Shown piece after piece: positions 22,101 through 32,277 of a stretch of 64,000 nt of DNA. The DNA is taken from assembly GCA_025642065.1 (NCBI GenBank), contig JAODUP010000156.1, forward strand, positions 95,001 to 159,000. Direction: 5' to 3'. How positions within the stretch are numbered: the first letter of the stretch is position 1; each line of letters starts with the position of its first letter. The notes beneath the pieces are model-generated. The model did not search any database, had not been told where the DNA came from, and saw only the letters and a program-made list of their open reading frames with translations. Both the position numbers and the translations under genes were made by a program. The stretch comes from Paralvinella palmiformis. Lineage: Eukaryota > Annelida > Polychaeta > Terebellida > Alvinellidae.

Positions 22101-24932
22101 GACCGTGGAGACCTTGTCAGCTCATATAGAATGACAAGTTCCTCTAATTACTGAGGGGCAGTCCCTTGAAGAGCCTTAAAAGTGTACACTAAAATCTTGT
22201 GCTGCGACCTATATTAGTATATATAACTGGAGCCAATGCAGGGAGTTCAAGGCTGGTGTTATATGTTCTCTATTATGAGTGCGAGTGACTAACCTGGCAG
22301 AAGAATTCTGTACTTTCTGTATTAGAACACGATACAAATATCCAATTATCAAAGTTAAAATGTTAACTAAGAATGAATGATCATTATGCTTCTCTTTATA
22401 TGTCTGATCCAGACCAGTATAATATAAATGTGTGTGTGTGTCTGTGTGTTGTTAAGATAAACTAATTCATATGATCACAAATGATTACAACATTAACTTC
22501 TTGCTGTATGGTTAATGAAAACTTTACGAGGTCATATCATCAGCTTACCGTCTTTGAGATAGCCGTTTTCTTTGAGCCATGATGTTGTTTGAATGGATTC
22601 CTGAAAATAGATTTCAACATCTGATATTAGTTTCACACACACACACACAAACAAACAAACAGTACTGGCAATAGGGTGTAGTAGTTGTAATATATGCTAA
22701 ACTTAAAAGGAATATGAACAAAAGAAATGATCAGGTTAGAAACTTCAGTAAGTGAGGCTGGTTTAAACACTGGGCAAGGATGCTGAACAATTGGAAAATA
22801 TTACAATTAGAAGCAGAACCTGGGAAAGAAGCATGAATTTGGGTGTAAAAATCGCTGTCTTCCAATATAGTGTTCATGCATGGCAACTGAGCTTCAAAAT
22901 CGGTGCCATTTATTTTATTGACCATAACCTTGCCTTGTGACATTACCAGTGCTTAGTTCTGTGAATCGATCTCATATATCGTTGTGTTTTAAGCAGCAGA
23001 AAAATGATCAAAATGCTGACTTGTTGTGCGCTAAACTGTCTGCTTACGGAGAAGACAAATCCTGGATACTTTTTATTCATGCTGCCATAGGATAATAAAT
23101 TTAAATTGTATAGTTGGTTGAAGTGAAGAAACTAAAATTATTTCAACCCCCTGCAAGATAAGCTCGGATCTGTCAATATCATTTCAATCGTTTTAATTTT
23201 GTTTTAATGGCTTCATATCACTGCAAACCAAATATATCAAATAAATTCATGAATGAAATACCTATTAACACATTTTTTTACTCCTTTATTGGTTGTAATA
23301 AGACAATTACATATGTATGAAATTGATGCAGTTCAGCTCATCTTCATTGCTGTAGACCTCGGCCCACAGACAACTCCGTCCATGCCGTTTTATCGCCACT
23401 ATTTTTCATTTTCATGAGTAATTAAACCAAAGAAAATTTACAGTTTTAGTTGAAACAAATACTTGTATTTGTCATTGTTTGAAAAAGTAATTAACAGTTT
23501 TTTTTAACATAAATCTATTTTGATGTTTCAATTAAAGGCCTTGGGGATTTAATTCAAATGAAGCAGATTTTATAATTAAGTACATTGTAGATAAAATTTT
23601 GTTTTAATGGCTTCATATCACTGCAAACCAAATATATCAAATAAACACACAACCTGTAAATTGTTCTTAAAATTCTGTATAAAGGGGTCTCTGCCCCAAA
23701 TTTCCCAAAGACAAGCTATTGATAGACCTCTCTGCACTTGATAAAGCCATACACTGCAAATCATGGCCCAGAGAGCTCTGCATCCTGGTGTTGTCTGTTA
23801 TAGAGAAGTTCATCCATGCCAAGAGGCTCGATCTGTCTTGTAACATGTGCAGTGGATGGCTGAACTCTCTTGGATCTGTGCAAATTCCAGTCTATATGAT
23901 GATGACCTTGCTACATGATGAAGTGTCATTAGCTCCAATCCAGGTATGCCTTGTCTCATCAGATAATAAAGTGAAGTGTCACCAATCATCAACGTTCCGA
24001 AAATTTACAGCAGATGATTTTCTTGCACTGGGACCAGTATCAGAGTGGGGATATGAGTGCACAACAGTTATATAAAAGTTATAATGCTTTTAAGTTTTTA
24101 TAATAAATCTATTTGTTTTTCTCACTAGTGTTCGTCTGTTTTCTTACCTGCCCAAAGATTGCTAACCATGCCAGAAGTTACACATTTATCTATTGTTATG
24201 TTTAGGTGCACATACACAAAAACACAATGGTCATCTTAGAACGGTGCAACAGAACTCTTTATTCTCAAGATACATAGACTGATGTGTACACTCATGGCAG
24301 TCAGCCACTACAACACATGATTATTAATAAGTAGCATACGTTACATCTATGAATTTATAAATCTATCTTAAACAGACGATTCTTTCACTTTATAACTTTA
24401 TCTGTTCGATTTATTACAATTTAGCTCTTCACTGTCTACATCATACATCATTATTTTACATCGCATCCGTCATGGCATAGCCATAGGTCAGTACAGTGAG
24501 ATATCCCTTTATTTGACGCGGACCGAAGTCTCATTTTTTAACTGGGCCGAGGTCTGCGTATTACGTCGTATACCGTTTTCAACATCCACGATTCCATCAT
24601 CCATGTCGTATCTCTGTTTGTTTTTATTCGTGGATCAAATTAGTTGATTGAACATTGAAGTGAAATTATTTGACTTGCATTGAAATATACATATTAATCT
24701 TGTAACTTATGAAAAACTAATGACTACAGAAGTTGAATGTTTCCAGTATTCGCTACACTGTTCAAATGTCGGGGAGGTGTTAGCTAGTCTGATACTGATA
24801 GTCAGTATATTTATGGGCGATAATACAGTAGCGAGTAGATCTAGACATCAAGTTAGTGTAAATATATGGTAAACTATCAAACCACAAATAAAACTAGATT
24901 ATCTAAATATATAATTACCTGAATCCGCTCAT
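6919..24932 (-). CDS. BIN3: BIN3 (bridging integrator 3), BAR-domain protein, 10 coding exons
   Basis: Coding exons in transcript order: 24919-24932, 22549-22600, 16086-16126, 15687-15748, 13945-14081, 13057-13097, 12363-12423, 11393-11473, 7884-8018, 6919-7101 (stop TAA at 6919-6921). All junctions are GT-AG and in phase, giving 268 aa against about 253 in human BIN3. Recognisable segments are [11 protein letters not shown] and [11 protein letters not shown] near the N-terminus, [57 protein letters not shown] and the C-terminal EIRALSIT. The product is essentially one BAR domain (helical dimer that binds curved membrane) with no SH3 domain, as is typical of BIN3; family members act in actin organisation and cytokinesis. 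An acidic insert rich in D/E/P just before the C-terminus is longer than in human. The 14-nt first exon (Met-Ser-Gly-Phe) is the least certain part; it was chosen because it has a GTAAT donor, joins in frame and leads directly into NPFK. Most introns are full of repeats. It is transcribed divergently from THNSL2. Confidence 0.9.
8723..9809. mobile_element. Non-autonomous DNA element with 13-bp inverted ends
   Basis: AATAGACCTTGCC at 8723-8735 is the exact reverse complement of GGCAAGGTCTATT at 9797-9809. If the ends are taken as GACCTTGCC/GGCAAGGTC, TA flanks both sides. The 1.08-kb interior has no transposase; a hairpin GGGTCGTGTCTACGACCC lies near the right end. It lies in BIN3 intron 8. 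Class uncertain. Confidence 0.5.
10117..10297 (-). mobile_element. SINE family C fragment
   Basis: On the minus strand it shares GTTTTTCATCCA, ACAGACCATATGCATCTCCC and GCCATTTC with the copies at 26975 and 42396. The tRNA-like head is missing. It abuts the pogo-like MITE at 10313. Confidence 0.65.
10313..11077. mobile_element. pogo/Tigger-like MITE
   Basis: Left end CAGTCACAATCTGTTAATC; right end, reverse-complemented, CAGTTAGAATCCGTTAATCC. Both flanks are TA repeats. The ends match the pogo/Tigger style. 765 bp, no transposase. A truncated SINE B sits inside it. Confidence 0.7.
10818..10858 (-). mobile_element. 41-bp 5'-truncated SINE B with 15-bp target duplication
   Basis: The insert is only the last few bases of SINE B (AAAGTGGCCGTAAAACACCA on the minus strand) plus an (ATC)n tail. 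It is bracketed by the exact 15-bp duplication TTTAAATATGGAGGT at 10803-10817 and 10859-10873. Confidence 0.85.
11878..12052 (+). mobile_element. SINE family B copy with 14-bp target duplication
   Basis: Flanked by TTTGATGGACTTAA at 11864-11877 and 12053-12066. A diverged B box (GGGTTCAAACTAA) is present, and the body includes TTTCATCTTTCACTTTGCCT. It lies in BIN3 intron 7. Confidence 0.8.
12489..12615 (-). mobile_element. SINE family B copy, 5' truncated
   Basis: Begins with the tail complement (GATGAT)n, then GATGTTTTACGGCCACTTTC and TAGGCTAAATGAGCCGAGTG; it stops near ATATGCCCAC before the tRNA-like head. BIN3 intron 6. Confidence 0.75.
12790..13047. repeat. Three-unit compound repeat: conserved segment plus (AT)n
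   Basis: The segment beginning TTCACTTGAATCACTGGCTG and ending near GTAATCA occurs three times, each followed by 36-56 bp of pure AT repeat. It ends about ten bases from BIN3 exon 6 (13057-13097). Confidence 0.85.
14655..15105. repeat. 17-bp minisatellite, about 27 units
   Basis: Unit GTCATATAACAGATGAG with ATGAG/ACAAG/ACGAG variants, in BIN3 intron 4. No coding meaning seen. Confidence 0.9.
15820..15915. repeat. Compound microsatellite (TA)n(CATA)n(CA)n
   Basis: Uninterrupted simple repeats about 70 bp upstream, in transcript sense, of BIN3 exon 4. Open frames crossing it are artefacts. Confidence 0.9.
17212..17643. repeat. 12-bp minisatellite, 36 units
   Basis: Unit GTTGTTAGTAAA with GTTGTTAGTCAA and GCTGTT variants; 36 x 12 = 432 bp exactly. 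Because the period is divisible by three it stays open on both strands (VVSK repeated on plus, TNNF on minus), but it lies in a BIN3 intron with no start context or splice evidence. Confidence 0.92.
18063..18288. repeat. Copy 1 of a duplicated segment (copy 2 at 18631-19246)
   Basis: Both copies run from AACACTTACATGTGGT through a TA tract and CAGATATGCAC to CACATAGCATACCTGTAATC and GATATTGCTATTTAGGAAT. Copy 1 lacks the SINE that interrupts copy 2. Confidence 0.85.
18631..19246. repeat. Copy 2 of the duplicated segment, split by SINE A
   Basis: The same landmarks as copy 1, interrupted at 18696-19060 by a SINE. Removing the SINE and one duplication restores the order of copy 1. Confidence 0.85.
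18696..19060 (-). mobile_element. SINE family A, near full length, with 9-bp target duplication
   Basis: On the minus strand it starts GTGAGCTCCGGTGGCCTAGC, with a good tRNA A box (TGGCCTAGCGG) and a B box (GGTTCAAACCC). The body contains GTGGCTGACCACGTTAAATG and it ends in AACAAAACCAACC. GGTTCCTTG flanks it at 18687-18695 and 19061-19069. Confidence 0.88.
19472..19553 (-). mobile_element. SINE family D 3' fragment
   Basis: Shares TTATTGGTTACGAGTTTTAA and ATGAGCATCTTGT with the copy at 33219. It is flanked by about 28 bp of near-identical sequence (19444-19471 and 19554-19582, one base different), which may be an unusually long target duplication or a pre-existing repeat. Confidence 0.65.
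20616..21245. mobile_element. hAT-type MITE with 8-bp target duplication
   Basis: Ends CAGGGTTGTTTGATC and (right, reverse-complemented) CAAGGTTGAAAAAAATC. Flanking octamers are GATGAAAG (20608-20615) and GATGAAAC (21246-21253), 7 of 8 identical. Both ends are rich in GATTTAAATC. 630 bp without transposase; BIN3 intron 2. Confidence 0.75.
21950..22325. mobile_element. Old dispersed repeat, class unknown
   Basis: Phrases such as TTGGAAGATTATTCCATAAG, GAGCCTTAAAAGTGTACACT and GGAGCCAATGCAGGGAGTTC resemble a dispersed sequence I recall from several animal genomes. A more diverged relative lies at 34860-35010. No open frame remains. Confidence 0.4.
23195..23645. repeat. Pair of 51-bp direct repeats exactly 400 bp apart
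   Basis: Two copies at 23195-23245 and 23595-23645, identical by eye, beginning AATTTTGTTTTAATGGCTTC. The 349 bp between them has no recognisable content. BIN3 intron 1. Confidence 0.85.
23719..24075 (+). other. Unassigned 118-codon open frame
   Basis: A long frame for this base composition, reading for example [16 protein letters not shown] and [14 protein letters not shown]. Upstream near 23008-23090 a plus-strand frame reads [18 protein letters not shown], which loosely recalls the start of a THAP zinc finger. Inverted AGACCTCGGCCCA / TGGGCCGAGGTCT at 23350-23362 and 24542-24554 bracket it. It may be a decayed transposon with a P-element-like protein, or chance. Confidence 0.2.
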
Positions 24933-25984
24933 TCTATATATCAACCAGTGATGTTAATAATATAAAGTACTACATTAATAAAGTATAAGATCTAACCTAA
25001 AATAAATTGTTATGTACAGTTGAACGTAGTAATCGGATTATTCGCTAGTGGCGCTGCTGTAGCGTTACAAGTCTGCCTTTTGATCTTTGTATTGATCATT
25101 TGATGTCTAGTAAGAATAATTAAAACGTCTCTTTAAAGTTTAAATGAAACAGTTTAAGTTTGTTGTTGATATGGTTTTGACTGATGTATGTTAGACCCCT
25201 TACGGCGTGACATTGTCACGATCGTGATATTCTGTATTACCCTGCTACACATTGTCACCCCTGTCACCGTCAGGCCTTGTCACCTAACGGCTAACAAGGC
25301 TAGATCTATAATTAACACATTACTGGTTTCACAGGTGCAGGCTACACAGCACTCGCACTGTCATGAACACCATTAATCCGTCACAGTAATACCCAATAGT
25401 TAATATATCTAGAGTCTGGTTACTTTAGTATAGAGTTATAGAAATATAGATTCTAAGACAGGTTTAGTTGTGTTTAGGCAGATTTATGTCTCTGTTTATA
25501 GTGACATACCTAGATCACAAACTTTGTCAGAGTGATGTATAAATAGACCTGCCCCAGTTCATCACTTGCATCACCACCTAGCAGCACTGATTATCAGAAA
25601 AATAACGTTTTGACCAGACATAATCATCCCATTTCTGATAAAAGACTCCCATAGATACCACCAGCAACAATAACGTCACAACACCACAACATAAATCAGC
25701 ACCATGCAGGTGGCTGTCCTTTAGGTGACAGCCAGCGGCGCTATTGTTTGCCGTGATAAAATGAGACATATGCACTCCAGAAATACAACCAAGAAGGACC
25801 TGAATACCATAACAGTCATTGCCTTTTAATTTTGTATATAAGGTATCAAGGTATACATTTCAGCAACATCCCTTATGGGTCATGATGCAACAGAGAGCAG
25901 CTTTCTAGACCACTAGCTCACTGATTTGTAAAGCAGAAGAAAAATCTATACAATAACATCATAGAAACAAACTTAAGATATATA

Positions 25985-26020
<36 letters not shown>

Positions 26021-26560
26021 GATATTGTTAGACTGACACTGGTTGATGAGGTCAGACTAATATATATCTGTATTCTTATTTTTAAAACAATTACTCGTTT
26101 TACATGATCAGCTTTATCCAACCACAAATTCAAATGTATTTGTTACATATATGTCAAATACAACATACCTGATATAATATGCACACTAATATGTTATTGC
26201 TACAATAATTAATCATTTCAAAATTAAACTTGTCAATTTGTTGTTGTTTACTAAAGATATAATTATGTCTATTGACTATTCCACATCTTTTTATTTTTAA
26301 ATTTTTTTTTTTTATGTTCAAGATCCTTTTAACTGTTTATGTAATGTTTGATTAAAATGATGTGTCATGAATGTTGAAATAAACAATTTGAATTTAATTT
26401 AATTTGTATACAACTTTATATATTAAACATATTTTTAATAAATTTAAAAACAAAAAATCTAGATCCATCCATAATTGTGCTTATCCATAATAATAATAGT
26501 TTTGGAGCATTATGGTTACTGTAGCCTTTTTTTTCAGAAATAAAATGATTGCCTAGTTCA
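24933..26560. other. Intergenic upstream of BIN3
   Basis: The BIN3 promoter should lie here, but no motif decides its position. A (TA)n tract occurs at about 25989-26017, and a retroposon-like tail (TGAAATAAACAATTTGAATT) ends near 26405. No coding sequence recognised. Confidence 0.4.
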
Positions 26561-26563
26561 ACT

Positions 26564-26602
26564 AATAACTCATACCAACTATAGTAGTTGTTATGAGTTA
26601 TT
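26564..26602. repeat. 18-bp stem hairpin
   Basis: AATAACTCATACCAACTA pairs with TAGTTGTTATGAGTTATT (17 of 18 positions) around a 3-base loop. Confidence 0.8.
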
Positions 26603-26792
26603 CAGTTAACCTCTTATATTAGGGTTTATGTATGGGTCACCTCATGCCAGGAAATCACCTGAAAATTGGGTGTCTGATATTAGATGGCTTTTGGTGACCC
26701 AATTAAGAAGCTGATATTTGGTTGTATTTTTAAACTGGAGTAATACTATGATATGGAACATATATATATCTGGTATTGGAGAAATCGACTTT

Positions 26793-26970
26793 GATGTTTG
26801 TTTGATGTTTTATGGCCCATTTTTGTGCAGAAGGTGGGATAAACAGGCTGCATGATCTCCGAGGGTTATGAGGCAATGCGAAAAATGAAGCACTTTAGCC
26901 ATGCCCACACCAAGATTTGAACTCAGGTGGCTGAGGTATGTGGCCAACTGCACTACCAGACACCCAGTGA
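26793..26970 (-). mobile_element. SINE family B copy with head
   Basis: On the minus strand a tRNA-like head (GAGTTCAAATCTTGG) precedes the body GCCCATTTTTGTGCAGAAGG and an ATCA-type tail remnant. Confidence 0.65.
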
Positions 26971-26974
26971 AATT

Positions 26975-27465
26975 AACTTATAATAATAATACTGGCCGAA
27001 ATGTATAATAATAATGGCTGAAATGGCATTTATTTTACGTGCGTTGGCTACCTGAGATGAAGGAGATGCATATGGTCTATAATCTACTGGTTCATCAAGG
27101 GAACTTATTTATGAAAAAAAATTACAATTTACAATATATGGCATATTCAGGAAAGAAAACCTTACGAGTTGTCTGGGTGGATGAAAAACTCCAGCTACTA
27201 TAGTGCCAAGGCTGGTAGTCGAACCTCTACACAGCATGACCATGAGTAATGATCATGATTGATGTTTCACGCCCACTTTTGTGCACATGGTAGGCTAAAT
27301 GGGCTGAGCGACCTCCAAAGTTGCGAAGCGAAGTCAAAGATGAAACACCCTTCAGATATGCCCACACTGAGACTTGAACTAAGGTGGTAGTGATCTGTGG
27401 TCCAACACACTATCAACGAGGCACCCTGACCATGGGTAAGAAAGCCCCCCACATTCTCACCCATG
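26975..27465 (-). mobile_element. SINE family C copy, interrupted by SINE B
   Basis: On the minus strand the head TTTCTTACCCATGGTCA, interrupted at 27250-27426, continues as CATGCTGTGTAGAGGTTCGAC, then GTTTTTCATCCACCC, AGACCATATGCATCTCCTTC and GCCATTTCAGCC, ending in an (ATT)n tail. The uninterrupted head is visible in the copy at 42396. Confidence 0.75.
27250..27426 (-). mobile_element. SINE family B inserted into SINE C
   Basis: Flanked by TGACCATGAGTAA (27237-27249) and TGACCATGGGTAA (27427-27439), 12 of 13 identical, which are the duplicated head sequence of the SINE C host. Confidence 0.8.
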
Positions 27466-27469
27466 ATTG

Positions 27470-28220
27470 AGGCCATTGATATTTATTCTTATTTATTCAC
27501 CAATCTCAATTTATTTTTGACAGTTGGATAGCTTGAGTTTTGTTCAAATTTGGTAACTTATCAGCAAAAGAAACAAGAAGAAAATTAATTAATACATAAC
27601 TTTGATGAAGAGGTTGATTCTGTTGTTATTTTTAAATTGTTTTAGTGATTGTACTTCTATGGCAGTTTAGAAGAGCAAAGCTTTATGTGTCCTATTGATT
27701 TTATAGCAAAGAATCTGTACACGTAGTTCAAATATATTCCAGTAGGGATATTTCAGTGCACCCCACTCTGAATTCACTGCTGACAATGAATGTTTAAGTG
27801 TATTGATGTATCCTGCCTCTTTCAGGAAAGATGCCCTTATCAATTGTTATCAATCAGTCCTGAACAGGTTGCATTCCAATGACATGATCTGGATCTATCT
27901 GAATACAGTTGGATTTGTATACACTGTGAGATGTATTTAGAATTGTAGAACTCTTTATTCAGAATTATTTGCATTTTGTTCAAGCTCTCAAATTAAATAT
28001 TCTTTCTTCACTCTCAATAAATCCTTATTGTTGTCTTTGGATATTCAGTTATATTTAACTTAAATTTTGCATTGTATGTGTGTGTGTGTGTGTACTATTT
28101 ATTTATTTAATAATTTATTTATAAGGAGAATCTTTTCAATAAAGTATTGTGATTCTATCATTCTCATGTTCACCATTGTACTAGATTTAGTTTGTGAAAT
28201 TGTATAATTCTCAGATGTTG
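27470..28220. other. Intergenic, no gene recognised
   Basis: AT-rich sequence without clear open frames or splice-supported exons. The stretch 27650-27940 has the feel of an old degraded repeat but no identifiable class. Confidence 0.35.
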
Positions 28221-28225
28221 ACCAC

Positions 28226-28247
28226 ACACACACACACACAATGTTGA

Positions 28248-28315
<68 letters not shown>

Positions 28316-28332
28316 CACACACACACACACAA

Positions 28333-28370
<38 letters not shown>
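28226..28370. repeat. (CA)n tract followed by (TA)n
   Basis: Nearly uninterrupted simple repeats; frames of Cys-Val or Tyr-Ile crossing them are artefacts. Confidence 0.95.
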
Positions 28371-28376
<6 letters not shown>

Positions 28377-29158
28377 CTGACTGAATTCCTGCTGAAGTAT
28401 TTAATGAAATTGCTTTTGTTTTGTTTACTAAGCGTAAGCAAAAAAGTATCTGGAAAACAATTCACTAGGCACTGCTATGTAACCACCATGTTGCTGTATG
28501 TCCTTATTCAAGTGTATAAATTGTATGGAATGCATGCAGGTTGTTGGTTTTTGCTTGAAATTGGCCTTTAATGGGTATACAGCTTTTCTGTACTTGAATG
28601 ACACCTAAATTTCTTTAGATAGTTAATCACAAACAGATAAAACCATTAAACTAAGAGATTAAGTGGAATAAACAAAAAATGACAAATATATCTACAATCT
28701 TTCACATTTATTATTTATCTTAAAACAAAATGGCTTTTGGGAATTCCCGAAGTACCCCATAATACAGACTAAAAGTGAGTGCAATCAAAGATCTAAAAGC
28801 CTGTTGACCTAGAGGTGATAAAACAAATTACTTATTAATTATTGATTTACAGCCAATTTTGTGCCTAGATGATCAGGGGGTGGAACAAAAGATCCAGGAG
28901 CAAATTTCCAAAGGAGTGGGGAGCCATCCTCGTGTAGTAAATTCACTCCTTACTTTAGAAAATCGACCTTTCAGATGGTGTTGCATAAAACCAGGTTAAT
29001 TGTGGGTTAAAATCCATCTCGTATCTCTTTTTGTGGGTTGTTTCCTTTGGGAGTTGCTCCCCATCTACATATCTCAGATGTGGTCAATGTCGAGGTTAAT
29101 CAACTGAACTCTATCTTGTACAATAACCACTTCATAGTTATTTCCATTTTTCAGCATC

Positions 29159-29388
29159 ATGAGGTATATAAGTACCCGAGGTTTGGTTGCAGATGCCACA
29201 TTTGAAGATGTTATATTTTCTGGTTATGCGCCTGATGGTGGCCTGTTTCTGCCAGCTGATATACCAAAGATAACCAAGGAAGACATTCTGCGATGGTCCA
29301 GCCTCTCCTATCCAGAACTGGTTAAGGAACTAATGGCTATTTATATAACAGAGGAAGAAATACCAAGAGCTGATATTAGTGGTTAGTG

Positions 29389-29428
<40 letters not shown>

Positions 29429-31669
29429 GGAGAGAGCAGGCAAGCAGTACTATGAAATATTTGTCGCTATGCCAACACACTACAAGTCTTCACCTACAAA
29501 TGCAGTAAGACATAAATAATGATAAATTAATAAATAATATATGAAAATATTTATTGAATTCTTAATTATTTCAAATCAGATACAGCCATTTATTATATTT
29601 GTCAACATCTCGTGTGCTAATTAATCATGTTACTAAAGAAGTATTTTTCATCGTCTACATGACATCACATGCCAGTTTAGCGGTCTCAGTAGTTTGTCTT
29701 GTAAACAGTGGGATTCAAATATTGTAAAATTATGATCCTTATTATTGCATATATTTAGATTTTATAATCTACGGAACCAAGACGTGTATTGATTTTTCTT
29801 TTTACTGTAGGCACATAGGTCTCGCCACTAAAACAGATCAAACGATCTTTGGTGTAGACCCCAAACTGCACATATGTATTGAGCATTTATCCCTTATTAA
29901 ATATTGTATTATTGTACAGTTTGAAATAAATAAATATTGATTGATTGATTGAATCAGTTAATGATATGCAGCAGATGTAAAATAAAGATTACTTTGTTTC
30001 GTGGATTTTCTTCGTGAGTGGAAAGTTATTTCTCATGTTTTTTAAAATAATTTTCATGATCGTAGTCACGTTTTGATATTGTTTTTAAAAGTCATTTAAT
30101 TTATATACCATGAATACTACATTACATAAATATGAAAAGAATCATTGTCAGGATAGGTTGATTAATTGGAACATAGGTTACAAAGGTCAAATCCTGTCAT
30201 AGTCAAATATTCTGTCTTAGTCTGGATTCCAGGCATTTGTCTGGGCTAAACCAGGCCATCTCCATTTAAGTACAGATTATGGTGATCGGGTGAGATTGTG
30301 TGTATACATTGGCTAAATATTTGAATAGAGAATTGTCTAATTTGAACAGTTCTGGTAGATGCTGCGTTCTCGCAGTTTACTCATCCTGAGATCATCAAAG
30401 TCACCGAGCTGAAAGGTCATCTCAACATACTCGAGCTATTCCATGGACCGACCTTGGCCTTCAAGGATTTGGCTTTAAGCTGTGTCGGACAAATGTTGAA
30501 CTATTTTCTGGAGAAAAGACAAAAATACATCACGTTGCTAGTCGGTAAATGTTTTGTTATGCATACTTCTAAAATATAGACCGGCAGATGTTGGTAATTA
30601 TTGTGAACTTATTTTATACTATTGTATGTGAGTATATGTTGAACAGAATATGGTTATATCATTTAAAATCTAGTTAAAAATCTTACAATCTTTTCTTGTT
30701 TCGTTCTATACAGAATCATGTATCATTTTTATCAATTAATTCTTGTTTGTTGGACAGCGTATGTGGATTGTTCACGTGAAATCATTCTAAACCAAATACC
30801 AATTTTATTCTACTTTATTTATTTATTTGTTGCTTTCTTTATTTATTTGTAGTCCATTTTTCATCTGATACCAGTTTTATATTAGTTATCACTGCTCCAG
30901 GTTTTCTGTCGCATTTTTATTTAATGTTAAAAAGGATATGGGTAGTTCAGGTATTGGCTATATCCCTCTTTTGTTAGGTGTACTGATAAGATGCCTGATG
31001 GGTGATGTATGAGAAGTACCCCCCTCCCCCAGATGCTCATTAATTTACCACTTGTATTATATATTTGTGACTTGTAATGGTATTCTGTAAAATGATGATG
31101 ATGATGATGATGATAGATGTAGCAGTACTGGTATTTTATTTAACATTTGAGGTAGTATGCATTCTTAGATGCCACTTCGGGCAACAAAGGATCAAATTGT
31201 TTTCTCTGTGACAAAAATATTAAATATATTTTAATATTAGATGCGTGGTTTAGTTTTATGTGCAGTTTGTACGTCTTCATAAGTTCGTGTTATGCTATTC
31301 AGTTGCTTATGTCTGTCAGTTCCGTGACTTGTGATAATGAAATATGGCTAACACACAAACATAGAAACAGATATTTTTGTGTGGTCCCCAAATTATACAG
31401 GGAATTATTCTGGAAAGATGAAACTAAAACACCACCAGGATAGATACTGATAGAGTAGTTTACACGTTTATAGCCTCTAAAGACTCTCTAGAGGCAATTC
31501 AGGATCTTTCTTTAATCAAGAGAAATGGTCTGAGATTTAACATGATTTGGACCAATTAAGTGCCATATATCTTACTAGTAGACCATCAGCTAGAACATCA
31601 TGTATATGATGAAACCACAGTTTGATGTTCTTTGAGCCAGTGCCTTAAAGGTGTATCACTATCTGTATC

Positions 31670-31705
<36 letters not shown>

Positions 31706-32206
31706 ATTTCCACAAGATTATGTAAATGTGAAGTTTTTATTCACATTTTGATACACTCCTGATTATTATCCCATTTTCACTGAGATACAACATCTGATGT
31801 CCACCTTTCTTATCCAATATGTATTCTAGGCACATCCGGTGACACAGGTAGTTCAGCGATTCAGAGTGTACGAGGGCTACAGAGGGTCGACATCATTGTC
31901 CTGTTACCACGGTCACTCTGCTCACGGGCGCAAGAATTACAGATGACCACAGTTGTTGAAGAAAACGTGCATGTATTTAGAGGTTAGAGCAAACAGATTA
32001 TTCTGTTTAAGTCACCAAGTGAATAGACAACTGTAGAAATTCATTATTATCAGCACAGTTGAAAAGCTTAATCCTGGAATGCATTCTGTATTGGACTTTT
32101 CTTGACCCGAATATTTACAATAGATTTCTTGTCCTGGATTTTGCAAAGTTGGAATTGAATAGAAATTCTTATAGTTGGATACAAAATTACTTATTATATA
32201 GCTCAA

Positions 32207-32277
<71 letters not shown>

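Noticed and set aside
24150..24182. Alternative BIN3 first exon (ATG GTT AGC ... GCAG/GTAAG)
   Set aside because: It has a good donor but joins exon 2 in the wrong frame, and the correct frame meets a TAG.
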